Shown piece by piece: positions 21,064 through 30,430 of a stretch of 64,000 bases of DNA. This DNA is from an uncultured Microbacterium sp. Lineage in GTDB: Bacteria > Actinomycetota > Actinomycetes > Actinomycetales > Microbacteriaceae. A program made the translations under genes and the position numbers. The notes under the pieces were generated by a model. That model worked only from the letters and a program-made list of their open reading frames with translations. It had not been told where the DNA came from and did not search any database. Within the stretch, counting starts at the first letter, position 1. The number at the start of each line of letters is the position of its first letter. Where the stretch lies: contig NZ_CALBRW010000045.1 in the NCBI RefSeq assembly GCF_937927635.1, positions 44,635 through 108,634 of the forward strand, in the 5' to 3' direction.

Positions 21064-22242
21064 TCAGCGCGTGAGGACCAGCGCCTCGCCCTGGCCACCG
21101 CCGCCGCAGAGTGCCGCGACCGCGGTGCCCGAGCCGCGCTTCGCGAGCTCGTGCGCGAGATGCACGATCAGTCGGGTGCCGCTGACGCCGATCGGATGCC
21201 CGATGGCGATGCCGCCGCCGTGCACGTTGACGATGTCGCTGGACAGTCCCAGCTCCTGCTGCGAGCGCGCGACCACCGCGCCGAACGCCTCGTTGATCTC
21301 CACGAGGTCGAGATCGGCAGTGGTGATCCCCTGCTTGGACAGCGCCTTCTCGATGGCCCTGGCGGGCTGCGCCTGCAGCGAGTTGTCCGGGCCCGCGACC
21401 TGACCGTTGGCGCCGATGACGGCCAGCACCGGCCATCCCTTCGCCTCGGCGTTCTCACGGGTGGTGACGATCACCGCGGCCGCGCCGTCGGATATCTGCG
21501 AGGAGTTGCCGGCGGTGATCGAGCCGCCCTCGGCGAAGGCCGGGCGCAGTTTCGCGAGCGTCTCCACGGTGGTGTCCGGCCGCACGCCCTCGTCCTCGGT
21601 GAGCACGATCGGGTCGCCCCTGCGGGGCTGCACTGTGACGGGGACGATCTCCGCATCGAATGCCCCCTCTGCCTGACCGGCGGCGGCACGCTGATGCGAG
21701 AGCGCCGCGACGGCGTCCTGCAGCTCGCGGGTCATCTCGTAGCGCGGGTTCTGCCGCTCGGTGGAGGCGCCCATGCTCTCGCGGTCGTACGCATCGGTGA
21801 GCCCGTCGTACGCCATGTGGTCGAGCACCTCGACGGTGCCGTACGACCAGCCGTCGCGCGAGCCCATCAGCAGATGCGGGGCGCGGGTCATGGACTCCAT
21901 GCCGCCGGCGACGACGGTCGTGGCGTCTCCGAGCCGGATCATCCGGTACGCGTCGATGATGGCGGTCATGCCCGACAGGCACACCTTGTTCACCGAGCTG
22001 GCGGGCACGTCCCAGCCGATGCCGGCGCCGATGGCGGCCTGGCGGGCGGCATTCTGGCCGGATCCCGCCGCAAGCACCTGGCCCATGATCACCGCATCCA
22101 CGTCACCGGGCGCGACCCCGCCCTGCTCGAGGGCGCCGCGGATCGCGAACGATCCCAGCTGCGGCGCGGTGAACGATGCCAGCTGTCCCTTGAGCCGTCC
22201 CTGCGGGGTGCGGGCGGCTGCGACGATGACGATGTCGCTCAT
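21064..22242 (-). CDS. Acetyl-CoA acetyltransferase (thiolase)
   Basis: 392 residues. It cleaves acetoacetyl-CoA to two acetyl-CoA, or the reverse. Catalytic residues are visible: nucleophile Cys88 in [11 protein letters not shown], the NEAFG motif near 318, the histidine of [10 protein letters not shown] near 350 and the second cysteine in CGGGGQG near 380. The start ATG at 22240-22242 overlaps the CoA-transferase B stop (ATGA) and has GGAGAA upstream. With scoAB and a 3-hydroxybutyrate dehydrogenase nearby it most likely ends ketone-body degradation. A 3-oxoadipyl-CoA thiolase role (PcaF) is the main alternative, but no other pca gene is present. Confidence 0.9.
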   Translation of the reverse strand: MSDIVIVAAARTPQGRLKGQLASFTAPQLGSFAIRGALEQGGVAPGDVDAVIMGQVLAAGSGQNAARQAAIGAGIGWDVPASSVNKVCLSGMTAIIDAYRMIRLGDATTVVAGGMESMTRAPHLLMGSRDGWSYGTVEVLDHMAYDGLTDAYDRESMGASTERQNPRYEMTRELQDAVAALSHQRAAAGQAEGAFDAEIVPVTVQPRRGDPIVLTEDEGVRPDTTVETLAKLRPAFAEGGSITAGNSSQISDGAAAVIVTTRENAEAKGWPVLAVIGANGQVAGPDNSLQAQPARAIEKALSKQGITTADLDLVEINEAFGAVVARSQQELGLSSDIVNVHGGGIAIGHPIGVSGTRLIVHLAHELAKRGSGTAVAALCGGGGQGEALVLTR

Positions 22243-22892
22243 GAGTTCTCCTTCAGATTCTCCGAGACGGTCAGCGCCGGCTCGGTGGCGTCGATGACCT
22301 CCTGCACGCTCACGCCCGGTGCGGTCTCGATGAGCACGAGCCCTTCGGGGGTGACGTCGATGACGGCGAGGTCGGTGATGATGCGGTCGACCACTCCTCG
22401 CCCGGTCAGCGGCAGGGAGCACTCGTTCACGATCTTGGCGGAGCCGTCCTTGGCGACGTGCTCCATCAGGACGATCACGCGCCCGGCCCCGTGCACGAGG
22501 TCCATCGCACCGCCGGGCCCCTTGACCATCTTGCCGGGAATCATCCAGTTGGCCAGGTCTCCGGTCGCGGACACCTGCATGGCGCCGAGGATCGCGGCGT
22601 CGATCTTGCCGCCGCGGATCATGCCGAAGCTGGTGGCGGAGTCGAAGAACGCCGCACCGGGAAGCAGCGTGACGGTCTCCTTGCCGGCGTTGATCAGGTC
22701 GGCGTCGACATTCTCCTCGGTCGGGTACGGCCCGACGCCCAGGATGCCGTTCTCGGACTGCAGCACGACGGTGACGCCGTCGGGCACGTGGTTCGGCACC
22801 TTGGTGGGCAGGCCGATGCCGAGGTTGACGTATGATCCGTCGGTCAGCTCCTGCGCGGCGCGGGCCGCCATCTCCTCACGGGTGAGTGCCAT
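22239..22892 (-). CDS. scoB: 3-oxoacid CoA-transferase subunit B
   Basis: 217 residues, the beta subunit of a two-subunit family I CoA-transferase. The catalytic glutamate lies in [13 protein letters not shown] near 47 and the GxGG-like loop [15 protein letters not shown] near 125. It forms the covalent glutamyl-CoA intermediate and passes CoA from succinyl-CoA to acetoacetate. GGAGGGAACTGATC precedes the ATG. It is separated from scoA by 2 bp and overlaps the thiolase gene by 4 bp. The symbol reflects the likely substrate; 3-oxoadipate (PcaJ) cannot be excluded. Confidence 0.88.
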   Translation of the reverse strand: MALTREEMAARAAQELTDGSYVNLGIGLPTKVPNHVPDGVTVVLQSENGILGVGPYPTEENVDADLINAGKETVTLLPGAAFFDSATSFGMIRGGKIDAAILGAMQVSATGDLANWMIPGKMVKGPGGAMDLVHGAGRVIVLMEHVAKDGSAKIVNECSLPLTGRGVVDRIITDLAVIDVTPEGLVLIETAPGVSVQEVIDATEPALTVSENLKENS

Positions 22893-22894
22893 GA

Positions 22895-23665
22895 TCAGTT
22901 CCCTCCCTTGACGGTGCGCCGTTCGATGCGCTTCTCGATGTCGGTGCCGACCTCCACGACGCGATGCACGAACACGCCCGGCAGGTGCACGGCATCCGGC
23001 GGCAGCTCGCCGGGCTCGACCAGCTGCTCGACCTGCGCGATGCACACGCGGCCGGCCATGGCTGCCAGCGGGTTGAAGTTGCGGGCGGCCATGTTGAAGA
23101 CCAGGTTGCCGTGCCGGTCGCCCTTGAGCGCATGCACGAGGGCGAAGTCGGTCGTGATGGACTCCTCCAGCACGAACTCCCGCGGTTCGCCGTGGAAGTC
23201 GAAGGTGCGGGTCTCCTTGACCGGCGAGGCGACAGCGATCGTGCCGTCGGCGTTGTACCGGCGCGGCAGACCGCCCTCGGCCACCTGCGTGCCCACACCC
23301 GTCTGCGTGTAGAACGCGGCGATGCCGGATCCGCCGGCGCGCAGCTTCTCGGCCAGGGTGCCCTGCGGGGTGAGCTCCAGCTCGAGGTCGCCCTCGAGGA
23401 ACTGCCGCTCGAACTCCTTGTTCTCGCCGACGTACGACGACGTCATCTTGCGGATGCGCTGGGCGCCCAGGAGCACGCCCAGCCCCCAGTCGTCCACGCC
23501 GCAGTTGTTGCTGACGACGCTCAGGTCCTTGGTCCCCTGGGCGAGCAGCGCCTCGATGAGGATCATCGGGTTGCCCGAGAGCCCGAAGCCTCCGACCGCG
23601 AGAGAGGCGCCGTCGGGGATGTCGGCGACCGCCTCGGCCGCTGTTGCGAACTGTTTGTCGATCAC
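22895..23665 (-). CDS. scoA: 3-oxoacid CoA-transferase subunit A
   Basis: 256 residues, the alpha subunit partner of the gene downstream. The oxyanion-hole motif GGFGLSGNP lies at 25-33, followed by [12 protein letters not shown] near 52 and [26 protein letters not shown] from about 78. The start is a GTG with GAAGGAG six bases upstream. It begins the scoA-scoB-thiolase unit and diverges from the IclR-type regulator across 104 bp that contain a candidate operator. Confidence 0.88.
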   Translation of the reverse strand: MIDKQFATAAEAVADIPDGASLAVGGFGLSGNPMILIEALLAQGTKDLSVVSNNCGVDDWGLGVLLGAQRIRKMTSSYVGENKEFERQFLEGDLELELTPQGTLAEKLRAGGSGIAAFYTQTGVGTQVAEGGLPRRYNADGTIAVASPVKETRTFDFHGEPREFVLEESITTDFALVHALKGDRHGNLVFNMAARNFNPLAAMAGRVCIAQVEQLVEPGELPPDAVHLPGVFVHRVVEVGTDIEKRIERRTVKGGN

Positions 23666-23720
23666 AGGTCACTCCTTCGTGATGGTTCCCCTCCAGCATC
23701 CGTCGCATCGCGTGGGAGCG

Positions 23721-23736
23721 GCAAGCGGATGCTTGC
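23721..23736. promoter_or_regulatory. Candidate operator between scoA and the IclR regulator
   Basis: GCAAGCGGATGCTTGC is an inverted repeat with 6-bp arms and a 4-bp centre. It covers the expected -35 region of the leaderless iclR promoter (-10 at 23757) and lies 55-71 bp upstream of scoA. IclR proteins commonly bind such short palindromes at divergent promoters. Additional inverted GCATCCG/CGGATGC elements flank it. Confidence 0.45.
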
Positions 23737-23756
23737 GATGTGGTCACGGATCCGAC

Positions 23757-23762
23757 TAGCGT
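23757..23762 (+). promoter_or_regulatory. -10 box of leaderless iclR-family gene
   Basis: TAGCGT, 7 nt before the ATG at 23770. Confidence 0.5.
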
Positions 23763-23769
23763 CCACATT

Positions 23770-24564
23770 ATGGAATCCTCCTCCCCCGGTCGCCGCACGG
23801 TACCCGGCGCGCAGGCCATCGCCCGCGCATCGTCGCTGCTGCGGCTGGTGTCGGCGACGGCCGACGGCGCTCCCCTGCACCGGCTGGCGGCGGATGCCGG
23901 GCTCAGCCGCTCCACGGCGCATCGGCTGCTGACCGCGCTGCGCGTGGAGGGGCTGGTGGATCAGGACCCGGTGACCTCGCGCTGGACTCCCGGCCCGGAG
24001 CTCTACCTCATGGGAACCGTCGCGGCCTCGCGCTACGACGTGACCGAGCTCGCGCGGGACATCGTGCGGTCGCTGGCCGTGCAGACCGAGGAGAGCGCGT
24101 TCCTCTCCGCGCGCCGGGCGGATGAGACCGTGTGCCTGATCCGCGAGGAGGGGCCTTTCCCGATCCGCTCGTTCGTCCTCAGCGAGGGCATCCGCTTCCC
24201 GCTCGGCGTCGCGAGCGCCGGGATCGCCATCCTGTCGTTCCTGCCCGCCCACGATATGGATGCCTACCTGGAGCGGCACCCCGAGCTGGAGCAGCGCTGG
24301 GGGGCCCCGCACGGCCCCGTCCCCTTGCGCCGGCGCCTGGCCGAGACCAAGGCCCGCGGTTACGCCATCAACCCGGGCCTGATCGTGGAGGGATCCTGGG
24401 GCATCGGCGCCGCGGTGTTCAACAGGGAGGGCCGCGCCGAGTGGGCGCTGAGCCTCACCGGTGCGGAGTTCCGCTTCGGCCCGGACCGGATGCCGCAGCT
24501 CGGCCGAACGCTCCTCGCGCACGCGCACCAGCTGTCCTCGCGGATCGCCGGCGCCAGGCGCTGA
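23770..24564 (+). CDS. IclR family transcriptional regulator
   Basis: 264 residues. The N-terminal winged helix is at about 15-75 ([37 protein letters not shown]), followed by the IclR effector-binding GAF-like domain (90-255) with [17 protein letters not shown] and GYAINPG. The ATG is chosen for its leaderless spacing from TAGCGT; an in-frame GTG ten codons upstream is possible. It diverges from scoA and probably controls the CoA-transferase/thiolase unit, as IclR proteins such as PcaR do elsewhere. Its effector is unknown. Confidence 0.9.
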   Translation: MESSSPGRRTVPGAQAIARASSLLRLVSATADGAPLHRLAADAGLSRSTAHRLLTALRVEGLVDQDPVTSRWTPGPELYLMGTVAASRYDVTELARDIVRSLAVQTEESAFLSARRADETVCLIREEGPFPIRSFVLSEGIRFPLGVASAGIAILSFLPAHDMDAYLERHPELEQRWGAPHGPVPLRRRLAETKARGYAINPGLIVEGSWGIGAAVFNREGRAEWALSLTGAEFRFGPDRMPQLGRTLLAHAHQLSSRIAGARR

Positions 24565-24590
24565 GTCAGTCCAGCCAGGCGCTGAGTCAG
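24553..24590. repeat. Tandem duplication across two converging stop codons
   Basis: GCCAGGCGCTGAGTCAG occurs at 24553-24569 and again at 24574-24590, a period of 21 bp. The first copy holds the TGA of the IclR gene (24562-24564). The second holds the reverse-strand TGA of the hydrolase (24587-24589). Confidence 0.9.
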
Positions 24591-25477
24591 CCGAGTTCGG
24601 CGCGGATCAGCGGCGCGAGCATCGCCGCGCCCCGCTCGGACATCACCACCGTGTAATGGTTGAGGTCGTCCAGGTGCACGTGCCGCACCTGGGGGAATGC
24701 CGTCAGCAGATCCGCCAGATGCGCGGGCGGGTACAGGCCCGGCGTCTCGTTCTGCAGGCCGCGCGGCACGGTGATGAACAGCGTCGGCTTCGACAGCGCC
24801 GCCAGCGCCTCGGGCAGCAGAGTGCCCACGTTCATGTCCCGCGTGTCATCCGCCATCGACTCGTACGTGGTCGCCGCGCGGAATGCGTCGCCGTCGGGCA
24901 CGAGGTCGTAGGCGATGTACTGCTCCACCTCGTCGCTCCAGTCATCGACCAGCGCGGGGTGGTGGCGCCAGAAGGTGTCGGTGTACTCCTGCACGCCGGA
25001 CCACCGCATCGACAGCCGCTCGGCGACCGGCCCCAGCACCACCTGCACCAGCTGGTCGGGGTCGACGCCGGCGGGCAGGTCGAGCGGGAATCCGCCGTCC
25101 ACGAGCACCAGGTCGCGGACACGGTCCGGATGCCGGTGGGCGAACGCCACGGCGACGAACGCGCCCATCGAGTGCCCGACCACGGTCGTGGATCCGATGC
25201 CCACAGCATCCAGCACCGCGGCCATGTCGTCGGCGTGCGCGGCCATGCCCGCCGCCCCGTGCACGGTGCTGCTCATCCCTCGGCCGCGCAGGTCGGGAGC
25301 GATCAGGCGGATGCCGGGCAGCTGCCTCACCACGAACGGCCAGGCCAGGTGCGAGGACGTGACGCCGTGGATCAGCAGCGCGCTGCCGGTGGCCTCGCCC
25401 TCCGGCTCCCAGACGCCTACTCGCAGCGCACCGCCGGAGACGGGCACATCGATCGTGCGATAGACGTGCGAGCTCAT
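24587..25477 (-). CDS. Alpha/beta hydrolase
   Basis: 296 residues. Oxyanion-hole LIHGVTSSH is at 35-43, the nucleophile elbow GHSMG (Ser103) at 101-105 and the likely catalytic histidine in LNHYTVV near 275. An acidic residue near 225-250 would complete the triad. An esterase or lactonase on a small ester is likely. As the last gene of the transporter/3-hydroxybutyrate dehydrogenase run it could release hydroxy acids from esters or oligomers. No signal peptide, so it acts in the cytoplasm. ATGA overlap with the dehydrogenase gene; GGAG before the ATG. Confidence 0.88.
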   Translation of the reverse strand: MSSHVYRTIDVPVSGGALRVGVWEPEGEATGSALLIHGVTSSHLAWPFVVRQLPGIRLIAPDLRGRGMSSTVHGAAGMAAHADDMAAVLDAVGIGSTTVVGHSMGAFVAVAFAHRHPDRVRDLVLVDGGFPLDLPAGVDPDQLVQVVLGPVAERLSMRWSGVQEYTDTFWRHHPALVDDWSDEVEQYIAYDLVPDGDAFRAATTYESMADDTRDMNVGTLLPEALAALSKPTLFITVPRGLQNETPGLYPPAHLADLLTAFPQVRHVHLDDLNHYTVVMSERGAAMLAPLIRAELG

Positions 25478-26226
25478 CGGGCGCTCCATCCGCCGTCCAT
25501 CGTGTAGGAGGCGCCGGTGACCATGCCTGCGGCGTCCGATGCCAGCCAGCCTGCCAGCGACGCGACCTCGGTCGCCTCCACGAGTCGCTTGATGGCGCTC
25601 TCTGTGAGCATGATCCGCTCCACCACCTCGCTCTCCGGGATGTCGTGCACACGCGCCTGGTCGGCGATCTGCTTCTCGACCAGCGGGGTGCGCACGTACC
25701 CGGGGTTGATGCAGTTGCTGGTGACACCGTGCGGCCCGCCCTCGAGCGCCGTCACCTTGGACAAGCCCTCCAGCCCGTGCTTGGCCGCGACGTACGCCGA
25801 CTTGAAGGCGCTCGCACGCAAGCCGTGCACGCTGGAGATGTTGACGACCCTGCCCCAGCCGCGCTCGTACATACCGGGCAGCACTGCGCGGATCAGCAGG
25901 AACGGCGCCTCGAGCATGATCCGCTGGATGAGTCGGAACGCGTCCGGGTCGAACTCCGTGATCGGGCTGACCCGCTGGATGCCCGCGTTGTTGACCAGGA
26001 TGTCGGCATCCAGCGACACCGTGTCCAGAGCCTTCGTGTCGGAGAGGTCGACCTCCCAGGCCTCGCCGCCGATCTCCTCGGCGGCGGCCGCGGCCGCCTG
26101 CGCGTTCAGATCGGCGATGGTCACGTGCGCCCCGCGGCGCGCGAACTCCCGCGCGCATGCCAGGCCGATCCCGCTGGCGCCTCCTGTGACGATGGCCCGC
26201 CGTCCGGCGAGATCCTGTTCGATCAT
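25474..26226 (-). CDS. bdhA: 3-hydroxybutyrate dehydrogenase (SDR)
   Basis: 250 residues, classical short-chain dehydrogenase. NAD-binding TGGASGIG at 14-21, NNAGI near 88, catalytic Ser in NISSVHG near 136 and YVAAK near 150. The residues around VSPI and the segment ERIMLTESAIKRLVE fit D-3-hydroxybutyrate dehydrogenases, which oxidise 3-hydroxybutyrate to acetoacetate. GGAAGGGG precedes the ATG, which overlaps the stop of the TetR gene. The nearby CoA-transferase and thiolase would finish the pathway. The substrate is inferred from similarity and context. Confidence 0.82.
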   Translation of the reverse strand: MIEQDLAGRRAIVTGGASGIGLACAREFARRGAHVTIADLNAQAAAAAAEEIGGEAWEVDLSDTKALDTVSLDADILVNNAGIQRVSPITEFDPDAFRLIQRIMLEAPFLLIRAVLPGMYERGWGRVVNISSVHGLRASAFKSAYVAAKHGLEGLSKVTALEGGPHGVTSNCINPGYVRTPLVEKQIADQARVHDIPESEVVERIMLTESAIKRLVEATEVASLAGWLASDAAGMVTGASYTMDGGWSAR

Positions 26227-26891
26227 CGTGCTGCCCCTTCCGTGGCGTCCGGGCGCAGCGCCCGGGTGATGAATCCGGTCATGCCGTCGAGGACGGCCGG
26301 GTCGATCTCGGCGGGCGGTCGCCCGTCGGCATCCCGCTCCCAGAGCAGGTAGCGCATGCCGATCAGCTCGCCGGCGCCCATCAGCGCCCAGGCGACCACC
26401 TCGGTGTCCAGCTGCGCCGCGACCTCGCCGTCGCGCTGTGCCGCGGCCAGCCCCGCCTGATAGCCCTCGACGATGCGCTCGTAGTGCAGCTTGAGCATGG
26501 CGGGCGAGACGAACTCCGCCTCGCGCACGACGCGGTACAGCGCGGGATGCTGCGCCGTGAACCGGAAGAAGCCCTCGAATCCCGCCCGCTCGGCCGCGAT
26601 ACGGTCGGCGGCGCCCGCCATGGCCTCGGACATCGAGTGCCGCACGCGGCTGTTGAGGTCGACGACCAGCGCTTCGAAGATGGCCTGCTTGCTGTCGAAG
26701 TACAGGTAGAACGTGCCGAGGGCGACGCCGGCGTGCTCGGTGATCTTCACGATCGACGCCTCGTGGTATCCGAGGTCGGCGAACACCTGCTCGGCGCCCT
26801 CCAGCAGTCTGCGGCGGGTCTGCTGACCTCGTTTGGTCAGCGGCCGCCCCGTCGCCGGAGAGACAGGCGGATCATCGGTCTGCGTGGTCAT
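26223..26891 (-). CDS. TetR family transcriptional regulator
   Basis: 222 residues. The HTH domain is at about 22-68 (TRRRLLEGAEQVFADLGYHEASIVKITEHAGVALGTFYLYF); the rest is a helical ligand domain. AAGGAG precedes the ATG. It sits inside the transporter/acyl-CoA synthetase operon, so it is likely a local regulator that senses an acyl-CoA or the free acid. A candidate target is the promoter at 33170-33198. Confidence 0.9.
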   Translation of the reverse strand: MTTQTDDPPVSPATGRPLTKRGQQTRRRLLEGAEQVFADLGYHEASIVKITEHAGVALGTFYLYFDSKQAIFEALVVDLNSRVRHSMSEAMAGAADRIAAERAGFEGFFRFTAQHPALYRVVREAEFVSPAMLKLHYERIVEGYQAGLAAAQRDGEVAAQLDTEVVAWALMGAGELIGMRYLLWERDADGRPPAEIDPAVLDGMTGFITRALRPDATEGAAR

Positions 26892-28452
26892 GACGCTCCT
26901 TCACAGGCTGCTCGTTCACGGGGGACTCGGCGAGCAGGTCGCGCGCCATGACGCGCAGCCGGCCGCGGGCGACCTTCTCGATGGTCGAGCGGGGCAGGTC
27001 GTCGACGAAGACGATGCGGGCGGGGAGTTTGAACGACGCCAGCCGCTGCGCTGCGAAGGCGCGGAGTTCGTCTGCGGAGACCGGGCCGGCGGCCACCACG
27101 AAGGCGATGCCGCGCTCGCCCCACACCACATCCGGCACGCCGACGACGGCGGAGGAGCTCACCAGCGGATGCGCGTCGAGCGCCTGCTCCACCTCGGCCG
27201 GGGCGACGTTCTCCCCGCCGGAGACGTAGATCTCCTTCAACCGGTCCACGACGCGGTGGATGCCGTCGGCATCGCGGTGCAGCAGGTCGCCGGTGCGCAG
27301 CCACTCCCCCTGCTTGGCGCGGGCGGTCGCCGAGGGATCGTCGAGATAGCCGCCGAACACGCTCGCGCCGCGCACCCACAGCTCGCCGGTCGCCGCGCCC
27401 TGCAGCTCCAGGCCGGACGCGGGATCCACCAATCGCGCATCCACGCCCGGATACGGGCGCCCGACAGCGCCGGGATGACCTGCGACCAGCTCAGGGGCCA
27501 GGTACAGCACGTTGGGCCCCGCCTCGGTGAGGCCGTAGCCCTGGGTGAAGGCCAGGCCGCGCTCGGCCCAGTTCGCGACGAGATCCTCGGGAACAGTCGC
27601 GCCGCCGACGACGACCCTGTGCAGCGAGGACAGGTCGGCCGAGCGCCAGAGCGGATGCTGCTGCAGCATGCGGTACTGCGTGGGCACGCCCATGATGGCA
27701 GTGACGCCGCGCTCGGCGATCAGCTGCAGCACGCGCCCCGGGTCGAAGGAGCGCTCGAGCACCACGGTCGCGCCGCGCCACCACGCCTGCAGCGGCTGCA
27801 CGTTCCACGCCGCCACGTGGTACTGCGGCAGCATGGCCAGCACGACGTCATCGGCGCCCAGCGGCATGGCGCGATCCAGCGCGAGGTTGTTCCAGAAGCA
27901 GTTCTCGTGGGTGAGCACGACGCCCTTGGGCGCCGCCTCGCTGCCCGAGGTGTAGATCACCAGCAGCGGGTCGTCGTCGCGCGCGGGGCGCCGGGGCACG
28001 GCATCCGCGCACTCCGGCACCTCGTGCTCCACGCCGGACACGCCCAGCGTCGCCTGCGCGACGGGCGCGTCCACCAGCTCCAGGGCGGCCGACGCGAGGG
28101 CCGCGTGCTCGTCCTCGATGAGCATCAGCGCCGGAGCCGTCCGCGCGATTAACGCCGCGAGCTCACCCGGGGTGAGCCGCCACGACAGCGGCACGAACGC
28201 GATGCCCAGCTCGGCGCAGGCGAACAGCGCGACGACGTGGTCGGTGGAGTTGCCCGAGAGCGTGGCGATGCGCTGGCCGGCGCCGTACCCGGCATCCGAC
28301 AGTCTCGTCGCCAGCGCATCCGCCCGTGCGGCGAGCGTCCGGTAGTCGGTGCGGACGCCTCTGTCGTCGACGGCGATCCGCGTGGGCGAGGCGGCCGCGC
28401 TCTCGCGCAGCCACCGTCCGATCGTGTGCGCTCCGGCCATGACATCCATCAT
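26872..28452 (-). CDS. AMP-dependent acyl-CoA synthetase
   Basis: 526 residues, ANL superfamily. The P-loop is VIYTSGSEAAPKG near 165-177, a variant of the usual TSGSTGxPKG. Other motifs are GYGLTEAGP near 315, LRTGDL near 385, DRLKEIYVSGGENVAPAEVE near 400 and the C-terminal lysine region STIEKVARGRLR near 500. It activates a carboxylic acid to its CoA thioester through an acyl-adenylate. Substrate unknown; in this operon a short hydroxy or branched acid imported by the adjacent transporter is plausible. Start choice among three nearby ATGs and one GTG is open. It overlaps both the LivM-like gene and the TetR gene. Confidence 0.88.
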   Translation of the reverse strand: MMDVMAGAHTIGRWLRESAAASPTRIAVDDRGVRTDYRTLAARADALATRLSDAGYGAGQRIATLSGNSTDHVVALFACAELGIAFVPLSWRLTPGELAALIARTAPALMLIEDEHAALASAALELVDAPVAQATLGVSGVEHEVPECADAVPRRPARDDDPLLVIYTSGSEAAPKGVVLTHENCFWNNLALDRAMPLGADDVVLAMLPQYHVAAWNVQPLQAWWRGATVVLERSFDPGRVLQLIAERGVTAIMGVPTQYRMLQQHPLWRSADLSSLHRVVVGGATVPEDLVANWAERGLAFTQGYGLTEAGPNVLYLAPELVAGHPGAVGRPYPGVDARLVDPASGLELQGAATGELWVRGASVFGGYLDDPSATARAKQGEWLRTGDLLHRDADGIHRVVDRLKEIYVSGGENVAPAEVEQALDAHPLVSSSAVVGVPDVVWGERGIAFVVAAGPVSADELRAFAAQRLASFKLPARIVFVDDLPRSTIEKVARGRLRVMARDLLAESPVNEQPVKERHDHADR

Positions 28453-29558
28453 CACGCCGCGACCCCCGCGGCGCCCTCATCGACGCCCCCCGATCCGGGC
28501 GAGGCGGAGCCGCCGCGACGACGCCGCAGACTGCTGTCGACGGTCCCGGCGATGCCGCCGGGCAGGAACATCACCACGAGGATGAACAGCACACCCAGGA
28601 TGAACAGCGGCTCGGAGAGCGGCACGCGCAGGATGTCCGGCAGCTGGTGGATGGCGTCGGCGCGGGCCAGCACGGTCAGGCGCTGGTCGAGGATCGTGTA
28701 CAGGACGCCGCCGAGGATCGCTCCCCACCGGAAGCCGACGCCGCCGAGGACCACCATCACCAGCACGGTGATCGTCAGGTCGGCGCCCACGGCGCTGGGT
28801 TGGGTGCCGGACTGCAGCAGCAGATAGGCGATCCCGGCAAGCGACGCGCACAGCCCGGCGATCACGAAGACCATCAGCCTGGCGCGGGCAGGATGCAGGC
28901 CCAGCACCCGCACGCGCAGGTCGTTCTCGCGTGCGGCGGCGGCCAGATGTCCCAGGCGCGAGCGATCCACCCACAGCACGATCAGGTAGACCAGCACGAC
29001 GACCGCGAGCGACACCCAGTACAGGTTGCGGGTGTTGATCACGCCGACCATCCAGTCGGGCACGCCGGCCGTGTTCAGGCTGAGGCCCTCCTCGCCACCG
29101 GTGACGGCCTGGTTGCGGCGAACCAGCACGGAGCCGGCCTGCGCGAAGGCGAGGGTGACCATCGCGAACGGGATGCCGTTCACCCGCATGGCCACCGCGC
29201 CCGTGACCACGGCGATGACGATGCCGCCCAGCAGGGCTGCGAACACACCGGGCACGAGCGGCAGCTGCGCGGCCTGCAGCACGATGCCGAGGCCGTACGC
29301 GCCGGCGCCGAAGTACAGCGCGTGGCCGAACGACAGCATGCCGGCCGTGCCCAGCATCAGGTTGTACGAGAGTGCGAGCGCGGCGAACACCATGCACAGC
29401 GACATCAGCGCCAGCGAGCCGGGAGTGTAGGTCGGGCCGGGCAGGATGCCGGGGATCGAAAGGTTCAGCAGCGGCAGGATCGCCAGCACGACGACCAGCA
29501 CGACGCCGAGGATGAGCGGGGTCCAGGTGCGGACCGGACTGCCTGTGCGCATTGTCAT
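28452..29558 (-). CDS. Liv-type ABC transporter permease (LivM family)
   Basis: 368 residues with about 10 membrane helices and the LivM signature region LSYNLMLGTAGMLSFGHALYFGAGAYG near 65-92, where GxxSxGxAxxxGxGAY is the family pattern. Helices run to about residue 340, followed by an Arg- then Gly-rich cytoplasmic tail. It pairs with the LivH-like permease encoded upstream. ATGA overlap at 29555-29558. The actual substrate need not be a branched-chain amino acid. Confidence 0.92.
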   Translation of the reverse strand: MTMRTGSPVRTWTPLILGVVLVVVLAILPLLNLSIPGILPGPTYTPGSLALMSLCMVFAALALSYNLMLGTAGMLSFGHALYFGAGAYGLGIVLQAAQLPLVPGVFAALLGGIVIAVVTGAVAMRVNGIPFAMVTLAFAQAGSVLVRRNQAVTGGEEGLSLNTAGVPDWMVGVINTRNLYWVSLAVVVLVYLIVLWVDRSRLGHLAAAARENDLRVRVLGLHPARARLMVFVIAGLCASLAGIAYLLLQSGTQPSAVGADLTITVLVMVVLGGVGFRWGAILGGVLYTILDQRLTVLARADAIHQLPDILRVPLSEPLFILGVLFILVVMFLPGGIAGTVDSSLRRRRGGSASPGSGGVDEGAAGVAA

Positions 29559-30430
29559 GCCGCCTTCCCCATCAGTCCGGCCGGTCGCACCAGCAGCACG
29601 ACCGCGAGCAGGATCACGACGATGAAGTCGCCCGTGCCGCCCAGATAGGTGTTGGCCACCTGCTGCAGCACGGCCACCAGCACCGACGCGATCGCGGCGC
29701 CGGTCAACGAGCCGAGTCCGCCGACCACGGTCACGATGAAGGCGAAGATCAGCAGCGTGCCGCCGAGGCCCGCCGACACGTAAGTCATCGCGTGCATGGC
29801 CAGCACTCCCCCGATTCCGGCTGCCGCCCCGCCGATCGCGAACACCAGCGTGAACGAACGGCGCACGTCGATGCCGAGGGCGGTGACCATGCCGCGGTTC
29901 TCCACGCCGGCGCGGATGATCATGCCGTAGCGGGTGCGCCGCAGGAACACGACCAGGCCGGCGAGGACGACGACGGCGGCGATGATGAGCACCCAGTACT
30001 TGTTCGGGATGCTGGCCCCGAGCACCGCGGTGGTGCGGCTCAGCCACACCGGACCCCGCACCGTGATCGGGTCGGTTCCCCAGATGCCGTCGAACAGCGC
30101 GACGGCGGCGAACGACAGCCCGACGGTGACCAGCACCTGTTCGATGTGCCGTTCATAGAGCGGCCGGATCAGCGCCAGCTCGGTGAGGGCGGCGAACACC
30201 GCGCCGACCACCGCGCCGACGAGGATCGACAGCAGGAACCCGCCCCAGCTGTCGGCCCCGATCGCCTGCGCGACGGCCCAGCCGACGAAGGCGCTGAGGC
30301 TGAGGAACGCGCCGTGCGCGAAGTTCAGCACCCCCATCAGCCCGTAGATCAGGCTCAGTCCGCTGGCGACCAGGAAGTACAGGGCGCCCAGGCCCAGGCC
30401 GATGATGAGGGTCAGCACCAGGGTGCTCAT
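29555..30430 (-). CDS. Liv-type ABC transporter permease (LivH family)
   Basis: 291 residues, about eight membrane helices. GLSLIYGLMGVLNFAHGAFLSLSAFVG near 25-50 is the LivH hallmark (NFAHG). A cytoplasmic coupling loop lies near RTRYGMIIRAGVENRGMVTALGID at 165-190. GGAGGAG precedes the ATG, which overlaps the stop of the LivF-like gene. Confidence 0.93.
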   Translation of the reverse strand: MSTLVLTLIIGLGLGALYFLVASGLSLIYGLMGVLNFAHGAFLSLSAFVGWAVAQAIGADSWGGFLLSILVGAVVGAVFAALTELALIRPLYERHIEQVLVTVGLSFAAVALFDGIWGTDPITVRGPVWLSRTTAVLGASIPNKYWVLIIAAVVVLAGLVVFLRRTRYGMIIRAGVENRGMVTALGIDVRRSFTLVFAIGGAAAGIGGVLAMHAMTYVSAGLGGTLLIFAFIVTVVGGLGSLTGAAIASVLVAVLQQVANTYLGGTGDFIVVILLAVVLLVRPAGLMGKAA

